Below are positions 7,777-16,862 of a stretch of 64,000 nucleotides of DNA, in pieces; within the stretch, counting starts at the first letter, position 1; the number at the start of each line of letters is the position of its first letter. The notes under the pieces were generated by a model. That model did no database searches and was not told the DNA's origin. It saw only the letters and a program-made list of their open reading frames with translations. The position numbers were made by a program, and so were the translations under genes. The stretch comes from Desulfovibrio cuneatus DSM 11391 (GTDB taxonomy: Bacteria; Desulfobacterota; Desulfovibrionia; Desulfovibrionales; Desulfovibrionaceae). The stretch lies in assembly GCF_000430005.1 (NCBI RefSeq), contig NZ_KE387017.1, positions 1 to 64,000 of the forward strand, written 5' to 3'.

Positions 7777-9336
7777 ATGTTACCCGAACATATGATGTTT
7801 ATCGGGCTTGCGGCAGTTGCCGGGGCTGTGGTGGGTTTTGTCGGGCCGCGTGTGCTTGGGTCACGCCGCGTTACAGAGGCAAATGAACTGGCTAAACGCA
7901 TTGTGGAAGAAGCCAGGAAAGAAGCGGTTGCCCAGAAAAAAGAAATAGTGCTGCAAGGAAAAGATGAAGTGCTTGAGGCCAAAAAGGCCATGGAGCAAGA
8001 GCTGAAAGAACGCGAGCGCGAACTGAAGGCCAAAGATAAAAAACTGGAAGAAAACAGCGAAAAACTGGAGCAGAAGCTGGAAAATGCCCGCCAGAAGGAG
8101 CTGGACTTTTTGCGGGTGGAAAAGGAATTTTCCCGCCGTGAAAAGAACCTGGAAGACCTGGAAGTGCAACTGCAATTGCGCTTGGATGAACAGGAAGTGC
8201 GCTTGCAGGAAGTTTCCGGCCTGACAGCGGAAGAAGCCAAAGAACGTCTGTTTGCCGAAGTGGAAGCCAGAACCCGGCATGAAGCCGCCCGCACCATGCG
8301 CGTTATTGAGGCAGAAGCCAAAGAAACGGCAGACAGAAAGGCTAAGGAAATTCTGGCCTCTGCCATTCAGCGCTATGCAGGCGATTATGTTGCTGAACAA
8401 ACAGTGACCACTGTTTCCTTGCCCAGTGAAGATATGAAGGGCCGTATTATTGGGCGTGAAGGGCGCAACATTCGTGCCCTTGAAGCTGCTACCGGGGTAG
8501 ACCTGATTATTGACGATACCCCGGAAACCGTCATCCTTTCCGCATACAGCCCCTTGCGCCGCCAGGTGGCCAAAATGGCCCTGGAGCGCCTTATTCAGGA
8601 CGGCCGCATTCACCCTGCCCGCATTGAAGACGTTGTGGCCAAGGTGGAGCAGGAAATTGAAGTGCATGTGCGTGAAGTGGGTGAACAGGCCACCTTTGAT
8701 GTGGGTGTGCATGGCATTCATCCAGACATCGTACGCCTTTTGGGCCAATTGAAATTCCGTACCAGTTTTTCCCAAAACGTATTGCAGCACTCCCTTGAAG
8801 TGGCCTCCTTGTGTGGCATGATGGCGGCAGAGCTGAACCTGGATGTGAAAAAAGCCAAACGGGCCGGGTTACTGCACGACATTGGCAAGGCCCTGGACCA
8901 CGACATTGAAGGTTCCCATGCCACCATTGGGGCGGATGTGGCCAAAAAATATGGCGAAAGCAAAGACATTATACATGCCATTGCCGCCCACCATGAAGAC
9001 ATTCCCCCAAAAACGGCCCTTGCCGTGCTGGTGCAGGCGGCAGACAGCCTTTCCGGCGCCCGCCCAGGTGCCCGTAAGGAACTGCTTGAAAACTACGTGA
9101 AGCGCCTGGAAGATTTGGAAAACATTGCCACTTCATTTGAGGGCGTTTCCAAGGCCTTTGCCATTCAGGCTGGGCGTGAAGTGCGGGTTATGGTCAATTC
9201 CGATGAAGTGAGCGACGACGTAACCTACTTGCTCAGCAAAGGTATTGCCGAAAAGATTGAACGTAACCTTACATACCCTGGCCAGATTCGTGTAACCGTA
9301 ATACGTGAACGCCGCGCCGTGGAGTATGCCAAGTAG
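7777..9336 (+). CDS. rny: Ribonuclease Y
   Basis: 519-residue membrane-anchored endoribonuclease of the RNase Y family, which initiates mRNA turnover. In order it has one N-terminal membrane helix (residues about 5-28), a long charged coiled coil (about 30-190), a KH RNA-binding domain with the [15 protein letters not shown] signature, and an HD phosphohydrolase domain with [11 protein letters not shown]. It is complete and the length is typical. The start has GAGG at about nine bases. RNase Y is best known from Firmicutes but also occurs in Desulfovibrio relatives. Confidence 0.96.
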   Translation: MLPEHMMFIGLAAVAGAVVGFVGPRVLGSRRVTEANELAKRIVEEARKEAVAQKKEIVLQGKDEVLEAKKAMEQELKERERELKAKDKKLEENSEKLEQKLENARQKELDFLRVEKEFSRREKNLEDLEVQLQLRLDEQEVRLQEVSGLTAEEAKERLFAEVEARTRHEAARTMRVIEAEAKETADRKAKEILASAIQRYAGDYVAEQTVTTVSLPSEDMKGRIIGREGRNIRALEAATGVDLIIDDTPETVILSAYSPLRRQVAKMALERLIQDGRIHPARIEDVVAKVEQEIEVHVREVGEQATFDVGVHGIHPDIVRLLGQLKFRTSFSQNVLQHSLEVASLCGMMAAELNLDVKKAKRAGLLHDIGKALDHDIEGSHATIGADVAKKYGESKDIIHAIAAHHEDIPPKTALAVLVQAADSLSGARPGARKELLENYVKRLEDLENIATSFEGVSKAFAIQAGREVRVMVNSDEVSDDVTYLLSKGIAEKIERNLTYPGQIRVTVIRERRAVEYAK

Positions 9337-9348
9337 GCATAACGCATC

Positions 9349-10383
9349 ATGAACAGTTCCTTTACCCCCGTCCAGTTTGTGAAAATGGTACCAGGGGGCA
9401 ACCCCACAATTCTTGTGCACGGTACTTTGCCAGGCGCGGCCCAATGGCCCCGCCTGGCTGCTCGTTTATTGCACCCCATGCATATTCAGGCAGAGCAGGC
9501 CGGGGCAGTGCAGCTTCCTTCAGGGGGTGGGCTTGCCCACCTGCACATGATGGGCGGGGAATTCTGCGTGAATGCCACCCGTGCCGCGGCCTTTTGGCTG
9601 GCACGGCAGGGAATTTTTATGCCGTGCGGGCCAAGGGCCGTGCTGGGCAGCATGACGGTTTCCGGGGCCATTGCTCCGGTAACGGTGGTGGTAGCCTGCA
9701 CTGTGGCCGAGCTTTGCACCATTATGCAGCAATATGAAGCCGGGGAACTGCCTTGCCAGCCGGGCCAGCAGGCAGCGGCAGGCGGAACAACTGCGGGTGG
9801 AGCCGGGGCAACGGCCAGCCCTGTATTCAACCCTGTTGCTCAACCCCAATTTGGTGTGCAGGGGGCGGCTGCGGCCCGCCTTACCTTGCACGAGGCTGAC
9901 TGGCGCATGGAACCCCTGGGCGAAGGAGCCATTGTGGTGCATTTACCGGGCATAAGCCATGTGCTGCTAGACGCTGCTGTGCATGCAGTGCCGGAAGTGC
10001 CTGCCAGGCACACAGCCGGGTGGCGCAAGCGGGCAGGGCTTGAACATTGTGCAGCCTCCGGCGTTATTTGGTACATGCCGCACGAGAAGGGCCATGCCAT
10101 TGTGCCGGTGGTGTATGTGCGCGATACCGCTACAGAACATGCCGAAACGGCGTGCGGTTCAGGCTCACTTGCTCTTGGCCTTGTGTTGCAGCACTTGGGA
10201 GCAGGGCAACAAGGCGCAGCCATGGCTATTGCCCAGCCCAGCGGGGAAGCGTTGATTGTGCAGCTTTTTGATGCTGCGCAGGAGGAGGCGGGAATTGGAG
10301 TAGATGTTTCCGGCTCTTGCTGCCATGCCTATGTGGCGGGCTCGGTGCAGCTTGTGGCGGAGGGGATGGCGTATTGCGGATAG
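9349..10383 (+). CDS. DapF/CntK-like amino-acid epimerase or racemase
   Basis: 344 residues with the two-lobed diaminopimelate-epimerase plan: GGNPTILV near the start, a first catalytic-cysteine motif MGGEFCVNATRA, and a second ACGSGS motif late in the protein. The GEFCxNAT form resembles CntK, the histidine racemase of staphylopine synthesis, more than canonical DapF (GNGxRC). A Gly/Ala-rich linker of about 25 residues separates the lobes. No metallophore synthase genes are nearby, so I name only the enzyme class. It starts 12 bases after rny, is probably cotranscribed, and ends at a terminator. Confidence 0.7.
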   Translation: MNSSFTPVQFVKMVPGGNPTILVHGTLPGAAQWPRLAARLLHPMHIQAEQAGAVQLPSGGGLAHLHMMGGEFCVNATRAAAFWLARQGIFMPCGPRAVLGSMTVSGAIAPVTVVVACTVAELCTIMQQYEAGELPCQPGQQAAAGGTTAGGAGATASPVFNPVAQPQFGVQGAAAARLTLHEADWRMEPLGEGAIVVHLPGISHVLLDAAVHAVPEVPARHTAGWRKRAGLEHCAASGVIWYMPHEKGHAIVPVVYVRDTATEHAETACGSGSLALGLVLQHLGAGQQGAAMAIAQPSGEALIVQLFDAAQEEAGIGVDVSGSCCHAYVAGSVQLVAEGMAYCG

Positions 10384-10384
10384 A

Positions 10385-10413
10385 ATTGAAGCGGCTTACG
10401 CCGCTTTTTTTTT
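10385..10413 (+). terminator. Terminator after the epimerase gene
   Basis: GAAGCGGC-TTAC-GCCGC followed by nine T, directly behind the stop codon of the epimerase-like gene. Confidence 0.85.
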
Positions 10414-10487
10414 GTCCAAACCTTGGCGGGTATCTTGGCCATGGCTAATGGCAGAGGCGGGATATGGCAATATTTCCGCCGCGTTTA

Positions 10488-11333
10488 CTACACTGCCAGC
10501 AGGGTATGGGCCAGTAGCAGTGCGTGCATGTCTTCCAGTGGCATTTGCGCAGGGCTTATGAATTCGATTTGCGGGAGGAAAAGGGGAGTGGCCTGTGGGC
10601 ATTCTGCCACTAGGGCCAGTTCCTGCCCTATTGCGGCAGAAGAAACGCTGGATGTAAGCCCCGGCAGGGGTACTTCTTTCGGGGTGGCTTCCAGGTAAAA
10701 ATGCAGGGGAGCATGGGCTTCTTCTACCCCTGTCAGCCGTGGTGAATACACCATGAGCGGGGCTGGGGCCTGCCAGGGTTCCCCGTGCAGGTGCACAGGC
10801 GGTTCGTGCAGCAAAGAGCCAAGGGGTCCAACCCCTTTGAGCAGGGGGTCAATATCGTCTTCAAAAGGCATTGCACCAGAACTTGGCGCAGAATCGTGCG
10901 TTCAGTTACCTATGGGTATGTCTGCCCACTCCAAGGCATGTACAATGTCTGCACCTGAAGCTGTTTCTCCATCTTGAAGAATAAGGGTGGGGAATTTGTT
11001 GTTGGGAGGATTTAAAAAATTAGTTATGGTAATGCGCGAGCTGTCGTTAAATTCCACAATTATAGCAGTATCTTGTACATCCCATGTGGTTTCACACGAT
11101 TTTTCGTTGAGGAAAACATCCGTATCCGGCGGCAAGGCAAAGTGCAGCTCGTTTCCCCTGCCCAATGGGGCCAGCAGAATAGCCTGATGCCCCAACAGGC
11201 TGAATACCTGTGGCGCTTGGGGGAATGGCCCCATGATGCCAGGGGCGTGGGTTGAGGCGTCTGCTGTGGCTGCTTCCCCGGCCGGGTGCGGTTGCTGGTG
11301 TTGCAGGCTGGTAGCGGGTGCTGCATTGCCCAT
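10488..11333 (-). CDS. Unknown protein frame interrupted by one in-frame UGA
   Basis: I recognise no family. A 143-codon frame (11333 to 10902; ATG with AGAGGAAA upstream) ends at UGA 10902-10904. Ten sense codons later, in the same frame, an ATG at 10871 opens another 127 codons to 10488. That downstream ATG has no ribosome binding site, so the natural reading is one 281-codon gene with an internal UGA. The first part begins with a His/Pro/Ala-rich stretch followed by beta-rich sequence (IIVEFNDSSRITITNFL); the second is proline-rich. It could be a nonsense-mutated gene, two genes, or read through (see findings). It follows the MoeA-PBP gene on the same strand. Confidence 0.55.
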
Positions 11334-11373
11334 ACTGATTTCCTCTGAGTGTGGTAGGGGATTGCGGAAAAAC

Positions 11374-11387
11374 TGAGCGTTTCCCTA
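11374..11387. repeat. Solo end of the MITE-like repeat at a moeA stop codon
   Basis: On the minus strand TAGGGAAACGCTCAG begins exactly with the TAG stop codon of the MoeA-PBP gene and matches the outer end of the palindromic repeat family. No second end is visible nearby. Confidence 0.65.
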
Positions 11388-13349
11388 AGTAGCGCTGGCG
11401 ATAAGAGTCCCTGTACTCTCCACCCCATACCCGCCCAGAGCAAACACGGCCTGTTTGAAGGCCTCGGAACGGATTACTTCCAGCAGGGCTACAATGCGGG
11501 CATCTTCCCGGAAACGGGCTGGAATGGCAATGTCGTATTCTTCCACACCCACAGGAATAAAGTCAAGCCCAAGGGCGTTGGCTGCGGCGCGCACCCCAAG
11601 GCCTGTGCTGGCCCTGCCGGAAAGCACGGCCGCCGCCACGTTCATGTGGGTATATTCTTCATCTTCATAGCCCGTAATGTGGGCAGGCTTCATGCCCAGT
11701 TCCGCCATGCGCCAGTCCAGCAACACGCGGGTGCCGCTGCCGCGCTGGCGGTTAATAAAGGTAATGCCTTCTTTGGCAAGGCAGGCAATGCTGGTAATGC
11801 CTTGTGGGTTGCCGCGGGGTACAATCAGCCCCTGTTCCCTGTCCACCAGGCGAATAAGGTCCAGGGCCATGCCGGGCAGGTATTCGGCTATGGCAGCTTG
11901 GTTGTACTTGCCTGTGGCTGGGTCAAGCAGGTGGGTGCCTGCCAGGTGGCAGCGTCCTTCCTTCAAGGCCATAAGCCCCCCCATGGAGCCTACATGCGCG
12001 GAAGCCAAAGAAAACAGGGGAAATTGCTTGCGCAAAAAGCTGTCTAAAAGGTCCAGGGCGTTGTCGTGGCTGCCAATGGCAAGCAGGGCCCCGGCAATGT
12101 GCTGGCGTGAACGAATGAGGCTGACGTTGCAAGGAGCTTGAGCGGGAACGCCTTCGCTCTCTTTAGCAATGCGCAAAAAGCCGTCTGCCCGTGAAAGGGT
12201 GGTAACTGTGCCTGCCCCCCGCGGCAAGGGAACAGCCACCAGGGTGTCGTCCACTTGCCCAAGGGTGACACGCACAAACTCTTCCATGCCTGGGCGCGAA
12301 GGAATGGCCTGAAAGGGGTGGGCAATGGCGGTGGGGCGGCTGGCACAGGTCCTGCCCTGCCAGCGGGCCAGCAGGGTTTGCCCCAATTCTTCAAAAGCAA
12401 TAATGGCGGAAACAGGGTACCCCGGCAGGCCAATGATAGGCTTGCCCCCAACCCGCCCAAGGGCGGTGGGTTTGCCGGGCATAATGGTAATGCCATGTAC
12501 CCACAATTCCCCAGCTTCCTGAATGACCTGGGCTGTATAGTCGCGGCTGCCAGCGGAAGACCCGGCGTTCATCACTATGAGGTCTGCCCCGCTTTGGGCG
12601 GCTTTTTCTATGGCAGCCCGAATGGCAGCAGGGTCGTCTGGCACAATGGGGAATACCTCACATTGGCCGCCTGCGTCTTCCACCATGGCACTTATGACAA
12701 GGCTGTTAAATTCGGGTAACACTTTGCCAGAAGCCAGCAATTCCGGGGTAATGTCTGCCAGGGGTTTTATTTCAGAGCCGCTGGGAATGAACACCACTTT
12801 GGGCTTGGCAAATACCACGGGCAGGGTAACCCCGGCTGCGGCAAGGGCGCCCAGTTCATAGGGGCCAATAATAACCCCTGGCGCAATGAGGGTTTCTGTA
12901 GCCACCATGTCTTCCCCCAATTTGCGCACATGTTGCCAGGGGAAGGTGGCTTTTTCAATGACCACAGCCTGTCCTTTGGGCACACTGGGGTCATATTCTG
13001 CGGCGTCGGCAAGGTGTTCCACCATTATCACGGCGTCCGTGCCCTTGGGCAGGGGGTGGCCTGTGTTTATCCAGTGGGCTTGGGTGCCAAGGGTGAGGGT
13101 TTTTGGGCTGTGTTCCGATGCCCCAAACGTGTCTTCGGCCTTCACAGCCACACCGTCCATGGCCGCCCCATGAAACGCCGGGGAAGAAACACAGGCCGTG
13201 GCAGGCTGGGCCAGGGTGCGGCCACGGGCTTGTTGCAGGGGTACCGTTTCATGGCGCAAAGGGCCGCCAGTGGCAGGGCACAAGGTGGAAAGCCACAGGG
13301 CTTTTGCTTCTTCAAGGCTGGTGAGCGTTAAATAGGTATTGCGCGACAT
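11385..13349 (-). CDS. MoeA-type molybdopterin molybdenumtransferase fused to a periplasmic-binding-like domain
   Basis: 654 residues. The first about 405 are MoeA, which inserts molybdate or tungstate into adenylated molybdopterin (GAAMDGVAV, IMVEH, PSGSEI, MNAGSSAGSRDYT, GLPGYPVSA). The rest is a PBP-like (LysR-substrate/ModA-type) domain with HVGSMGGLMALKEG and NRQRGSGTRVLLDW. This fusion is known in anaerobes and archaea. The window also has a stand-alone MoeA, consistent with separate Mo and W handling beside a tungsten enzyme. The TAG stop lies in a palindromic-repeat end. Confidence 0.9.
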   Translation of the reverse strand: MSRNTYLTLTSLEEAKALWLSTLCPATGGPLRHETVPLQQARGRTLAQPATACVSSPAFHGAAMDGVAVKAEDTFGASEHSPKTLTLGTQAHWINTGHPLPKGTDAVIMVEHLADAAEYDPSVPKGQAVVIEKATFPWQHVRKLGEDMVATETLIAPGVIIGPYELGALAAAGVTLPVVFAKPKVVFIPSGSEIKPLADITPELLASGKVLPEFNSLVISAMVEDAGGQCEVFPIVPDDPAAIRAAIEKAAQSGADLIVMNAGSSAGSRDYTAQVIQEAGELWVHGITIMPGKPTALGRVGGKPIIGLPGYPVSAIIAFEELGQTLLARWQGRTCASRPTAIAHPFQAIPSRPGMEEFVRVTLGQVDDTLVAVPLPRGAGTVTTLSRADGFLRIAKESEGVPAQAPCNVSLIRSRQHIAGALLAIGSHDNALDLLDSFLRKQFPLFSLASAHVGSMGGLMALKEGRCHLAGTHLLDPATGKYNQAAIAEYLPGMALDLIRLVDREQGLIVPRGNPQGITSIACLAKEGITFINRQRGSGTRVLLDWRMAELGMKPAHITGYEDEEYTHMNVAAAVLSGRASTGLGVRAAANALGLDFIPVGVEEYDIAIPARFREDARIVALLEVIRSEAFKQAVFALGGYGVESTGTLIASAT

Positions 13350-13367
13350 GTGTATTTCCTTGTGTTG

Positions 13368-13520
13368 GAGAAACGCTGATTTATTCCGTTTGGCGGTGTT
13401 ACTTCGCTTTTTTTGAAACAGTCGAGGACGGAAGAGTCTACTCCTGTTTCAAAAAAAGCGAGTGCCTTGCCAAACGAAATAACTGAGCGTTTCCCCTGTG
13501 CTATTTAATTAGCGTTTCCC
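13368..13520. repeat. MITE-like palindromic repeat, copy 2 (complete)
   Basis: 153 bp with near-perfect ends (GGAGAAACGCTGATT / AATTAGCGTTTCCC) and the same inner GTTTGGC and TTTGAAACAG/CTGTTTCAAA pairs as copy 1. It fills the gap between the two moeA genes, and its right end overlaps the first base of the TAG stop codon of the upstream moeA (13520-13522). Confidence 0.9.
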
Positions 13521-14764
13521 TAGGGTAAAAGCCAAACCGGGACCACCTGCCCCGCACGAAGGCCTTCTTCCGACTCATGGCACACCACCAGGGCATCGGC
13601 CTGCACCAGGGTGGTAATAAGGCCAGATTTGCCGCGAATGGGGCGTGCCTGCATCAGCCCGCCCGGTTCAGCGGGTGGGGAAAGGGCTACCCGAATGTAG
13701 TCGCGCCGCCCCTGGGCAGAAGGTACCGGGCGCGTAAGGGTAGCCTGCATGGTGTGCAGGGCAAAATGGTCTTGCATGGCAAGGCCTTGCATGGTGTGTA
13801 ACAATGGGCGAATAAACACGTGGGCGCACACCAGGGCGCTGGCGGCATGGCCGGGCAGGCCCCACAGGGCTTTGTTGCCTGCGCGGTACACAATTAGGGG
13901 TTTGCCGGGGCTAATGGCAACGCCATGGGCAAACAGGGTTGCGCCGGGCAGGCTTTGCAGCACGGCCAGGGTGTGGTCGCGCTGGCCTGCGGAAGAACCG
14001 CCGGAAAGCAGCAACACGTCAGCCCAGGCAAAGGCTTCTGCCACCCGCTGTTCCAGCAGGGCGGGGTTGTCGCCCACCAGGCCAAAACGGCGTACTTCTG
14101 CCCCGCAGCCCAGGGCCAGGGCGCTTAGGGTGGCACTGTTCACGTTGCGTACCTGACCGGGCCGGGGCGTTTCGCTTACGGGAATCACTTCATCCCCGGT
14201 GGAAATAATGGCTACCTTGGGGCGGCTGTACACAGCCACTTCTTCCTGCCCCAGGGCTGCCAAAAGCCCAAGCTCCTGCGAGCGCAATTTGCGCCCGGCA
14301 GGCAATAACAAAGCGCCCTTGGTGGCATCTTCCGTGGGGGTAATCACATTTTCCCCCGGTGCCACCGGGCGTGTCAGCTCAATAAGGCCGCTACCCGGCT
14401 CCCGCGCATATTCCAGCATCACCACAGCATCTGCCCCGGCAGGCAGCATTCCTCCCGTCCAGATGCGGGCCGTTTGCCCAGGTTCCAGGCTAATGGCGGG
14501 GGTTTCCCCCATGGGGCATTCCCCCATGTACTGGAGCAGGGCGGGCAACCCTTCTGATGCGCCAAACACGTCTTTGGCACGCACCGCAAAACCGTCCATG
14601 GTGGAACGGGTAAAGCCGGGCAAATCTTCCGGGGCATGAAATGGTTCTGCCAGCACGCGGGAAAAGGCCTCATGCAGGGGCACGCGCTGGGCAGGTAAAG
14701 GGGCATACTCGGCAATATGGGCAAGAACGTCGTCTACGGGAGTAAGGGTAAGAAAGTGCGCCAT
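13520..14764 (-). CDS. moeA: Molybdopterin molybdenumtransferase MoeA
   Basis: 414 residues, typical MoeA length without an extra domain. Motifs are TRSTMDGFAV, VVMLEYAREP, ISTGDEVIP, LLSGGSSAGQRDHT and LWGLPGHAAS. It catalyses metal insertion into molybdopterin-AMP. The frame is open to 14953, but ATG 14764 (MAHFLTL) matches the usual N-terminus; no strong ribosome binding site is visible for it. It is downstream of the HesA- and MoaD-like genes on the same strand. Confidence 0.92.
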   Translation of the reverse strand: MAHFLTLTPVDDVLAHIAEYAPLPAQRVPLHEAFSRVLAEPFHAPEDLPGFTRSTMDGFAVRAKDVFGASEGLPALLQYMGECPMGETPAISLEPGQTARIWTGGMLPAGADAVVMLEYAREPGSGLIELTRPVAPGENVITPTEDATKGALLLPAGRKLRSQELGLLAALGQEEVAVYSRPKVAIISTGDEVIPVSETPRPGQVRNVNSATLSALALGCGAEVRRFGLVGDNPALLEQRVAEAFAWADVLLLSGGSSAGQRDHTLAVLQSLPGATLFAHGVAISPGKPLIVYRAGNKALWGLPGHAASALVCAHVFIRPLLHTMQGLAMQDHFALHTMQATLTRPVPSAQGRRDYIRVALSPPAEPGGLMQARPIRGKSGLITTLVQADALVVCHESEEGLRAGQVVPVWLLP

Positions 14765-15011
14765 AACGTCACGTATAGTGCCCCGGAAGGAACGCGGGCC
14801 TGCGGGGCTGGTAGGGCGCGCGGTATGCCACATGGCAAAAAAAACTTGTGTAAGAACGATACTGTCAGGCTTCGTTGCCCGGTGCTGTTCCGGCAAACGC
14901 AAAAAAACGGCATGGCCTAGCGGAGCCCATGCACATGGCCTCAGTGATGTCAATTATGGCATAAGAGGGAAAAGCAGGCAAGAGAAAGGAGTATATATAT
15001 TGCAAGAGAAG

Positions 15012-15980
15012 CTATACAAAAAGCAGTTCTATTTCAGGTAGACCGAGGTCCAGGTGCATAAGAATATCGGGTGAAGGCAGGGAAGGGTGTAGAGGCAGCA
15101 GGGCCCGCAGGGTAAGCATGGCTTGCAGGGCAGCCGTAACCTGCGGGGTGGGGGCAGGGGTACCCAGGGTGGCTTCTGCCCCGTGGGCAGGGGCTGTTTT
15201 ACTTGGTGGGTACAGGCGGCTGAAGGTGTTGTCTGTTGCCGGGCAGAGCAGGGCAAATCCTTCCCACCCGGCAATGGTGCCATGCACAAAAGGTACGTTG
15301 TGGGCCACAGCAGCGGCAGCGGCGTACTGCCGTGCGGGGATGGAGTCTAAGCAATCCACCAGGGCGTGGGTGCCGTGCAGCAGGGCAGGCAGTGTTTCCG
15401 GGGTGGCGGCAATGGGGTGGCATTCTGTTGCCACGTGGGAAGCAACAAGGGCCAGCTCTGCCTTGGCAGCCTCTGCCTTGTTCAGGCCAATGCGGTCTTC
15501 ACGGCACAGGGCCTGGCGGTTGAGATTGGTTTCCTCAAATGTGTCAGGGTCACAAAAACGCAGTGCCCCCACACCAAGGCGGGCAAGCAGCAGTAATACA
15601 TAGCCCCCAAGCCCACCGCACCCCAGCACCGTTACCCTGCTGCGCAGCAGGGTGGCTTGGTCCAGGGGGGAAAGTACCCCGCGGTTACGCAGAAAACGCA
15701 GGGGCCACAGGCCTGCTTCCAGGCAGCGGGCCATGGCTTCTGCCGGGGGGCAGGCAAAAAAGGCCGAAACCGCAGCCACCCCCCCAAGGGAAATGGCGTT
15801 GCTAGCGACATTCGGGAATGTTGGCGGGAGTAGCGGGGTGATTGCTGGCGGGCCAGTTGGGGAAGCACTGTTTTGTGCGGGGGGGCAGGGCACAAGGTGG
15901 GGGTGCACAAGGCGCAGCAATTCTTGCGGCAGGGGGCTTGGCACAGCCCCAGGGCTGGGAAGTGGTGCGGGGCCTGGCAT
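15012..15980 (-). CDS. HesA/MoeB/ThiF family adenylyltransferase
   Basis: 322-residue E1-like enzyme predicted to adenylate the C-terminus of a sulfur-carrier protein. The nucleotide-binding motif VTVLGCGGLGGYV and the following CDPDTFEETNLNRQ are intact, and DCLDSIPAR is present. No CxxC zinc pairs are visible, unlike MoeB. A poorly conserved proline-rich stretch covers the first about 75 residues, so the true start could be later. It begins three bases after the MoaD-like gene, its obvious partner; together they should supply sulfur for the W/Mo pterin cofactor. Confidence 0.85.
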   Translation of the reverse strand: MPGPAPLPSPGAVPSPLPQELLRLVHPHLVPCPPAQNSASPTGPPAITPLLPPTFPNVASNAISLGGVAAVSAFFACPPAEAMARCLEAGLWPLRFLRNRGVLSPLDQATLLRSRVTVLGCGGLGGYVLLLLARLGVGALRFCDPDTFEETNLNRQALCREDRIGLNKAEAAKAELALVASHVATECHPIAATPETLPALLHGTHALVDCLDSIPARQYAAAAAVAHNVPFVHGTIAGWEGFALLCPATDNTFSRLYPPSKTAPAHGAEATLGTPAPTPQVTAALQAMLTLRALLPLHPSLPSPDILMHLDLGLPEIELLFV

Positions 15981-15983
15981 GGC

Positions 15984-16223
15984 TCAACCGCCGCCTACCG
16001 GGGGGAAAAAGGCAATTTGGTCGTTGGGGCGAATGGTGGCATCCAGGCTGGCTTGCCTGCCGTTAATCATAACAAGTTTTATGTCTTGCAGGGGAAGGCC
16101 AAGGCGCAGGGCCACCTGGGTGGCGGTGGCTGGTTCTTCCAGGGGCAGGGTAATGCCTGCCACAGGGTTATAGCCGGGCACGCTTTGGCGCAGGGTAGTG
16201 CTGAGTTTGATGTGTATAGACAT
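15984..16223 (-). CDS. MoaD/ThiS-like sulfur carrier
   Basis: 79-residue beta-grasp protein ending in PPVGGG. The terminal Gly-Gly is the adenylation/thiocarboxylate site of MoaD and ThiS; here three glycines end the chain. The body fits the family (LPLQDIKLVMINGRQASLDATIRPNDQIAFFPP). The start has GAGG five bases upstream. It is paired with the adjoining HesA-like enzyme and lies in the tungsten/molybdenum region, so a molybdopterin-synthase role is favoured over thiamine. Confidence 0.88.
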   Translation of the reverse strand: MSIHIKLSTTLRQSVPGYNPVAGITLPLEEPATATQVALRLGLPLQDIKLVMINGRQASLDATIRPNDQIAFFPPVGGG

Positions 16224-16301
16224 GGGGGCCTCGAAGGTATGAGGGCATTACAGGCCGTGGTTGCCAGCGGGCCGCGAATTTTGGCAGGTAAATGCTGTGC
16301 G

Positions 16302-16652
16302 TTATGTACGCCAGTGTTTTTGTAAAAAGGCCGGGCGGTTTTTTTCCGCTTCCAGCATGGTCTGCTGCAAGGTGTGTTCCGTTGCCAGGAACCATTGAAG
16401 CAGTTCCTTTGCTTCCGGGGTGAGCACTTTTGTGCGGCGCTTGTTGTTGGGGTCGTCCATTAGCAGGGGCACCTTCAGTGCTTCTTCCACATCTTTAATG
16501 CGGCCCCAAGCCCAGCGGTAGCTCATGCCCACCTGCTGGGCGGCTTTACGCAATGAGCCAAGTTCATCCACGGCTTGAAGCAGTTCAACACGGCCTGGGC
16601 CAAAAATGTATTTTTCTTCATGCTGTATGAACAGCTTTAAAAACATATGCAT
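16302..16652 (-). CDS. ModE-type winged-helix regulator without metal-binding domain
   Basis: 116 residues containing only the LysR/ModE-like DNA-binding head (GSLRKAAQQVGMSYRWAWGRIKDVE is the helix-turn-helix). The C-terminal TOBE/Mop domains that sense molybdate in ModE are absent. It lies among Mo/W cofactor genes and near tupABC and AOR, so it probably controls them. How it would sense metal is unknown. Chosen start ATG 16652 has AAGG upstream; ATG 16646 is two codons later. Confidence 0.85.
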   Translation of the reverse strand: MHMFLKLFIQHEEKYIFGPGRVELLQAVDELGSLRKAAQQVGMSYRWAWGRIKDVEEALKVPLLMDDPNNKRRTKVLTPEAKELLQWFLATEHTLQQTMLEAEKNRPAFLQKHWRT

Positions 16653-16862
16653 AGCAGATTACCTTGTGGGTGCGTCGCCTGTAGTACCCAATGGCGTGCC
16701 ACATGACGGCGATGAATGAAGAGAGGTTTATGCCACATAATACATATAACAAACCAGAAAAACCACCTGTTGTAAAGCGGGATTATGGATTTAAGTAAAA
16801 AATATCAAAAATTCAGATAGTTGCGTTATTTTAGGATTGCGCACTCTGTTGTGCAAAAGGGC

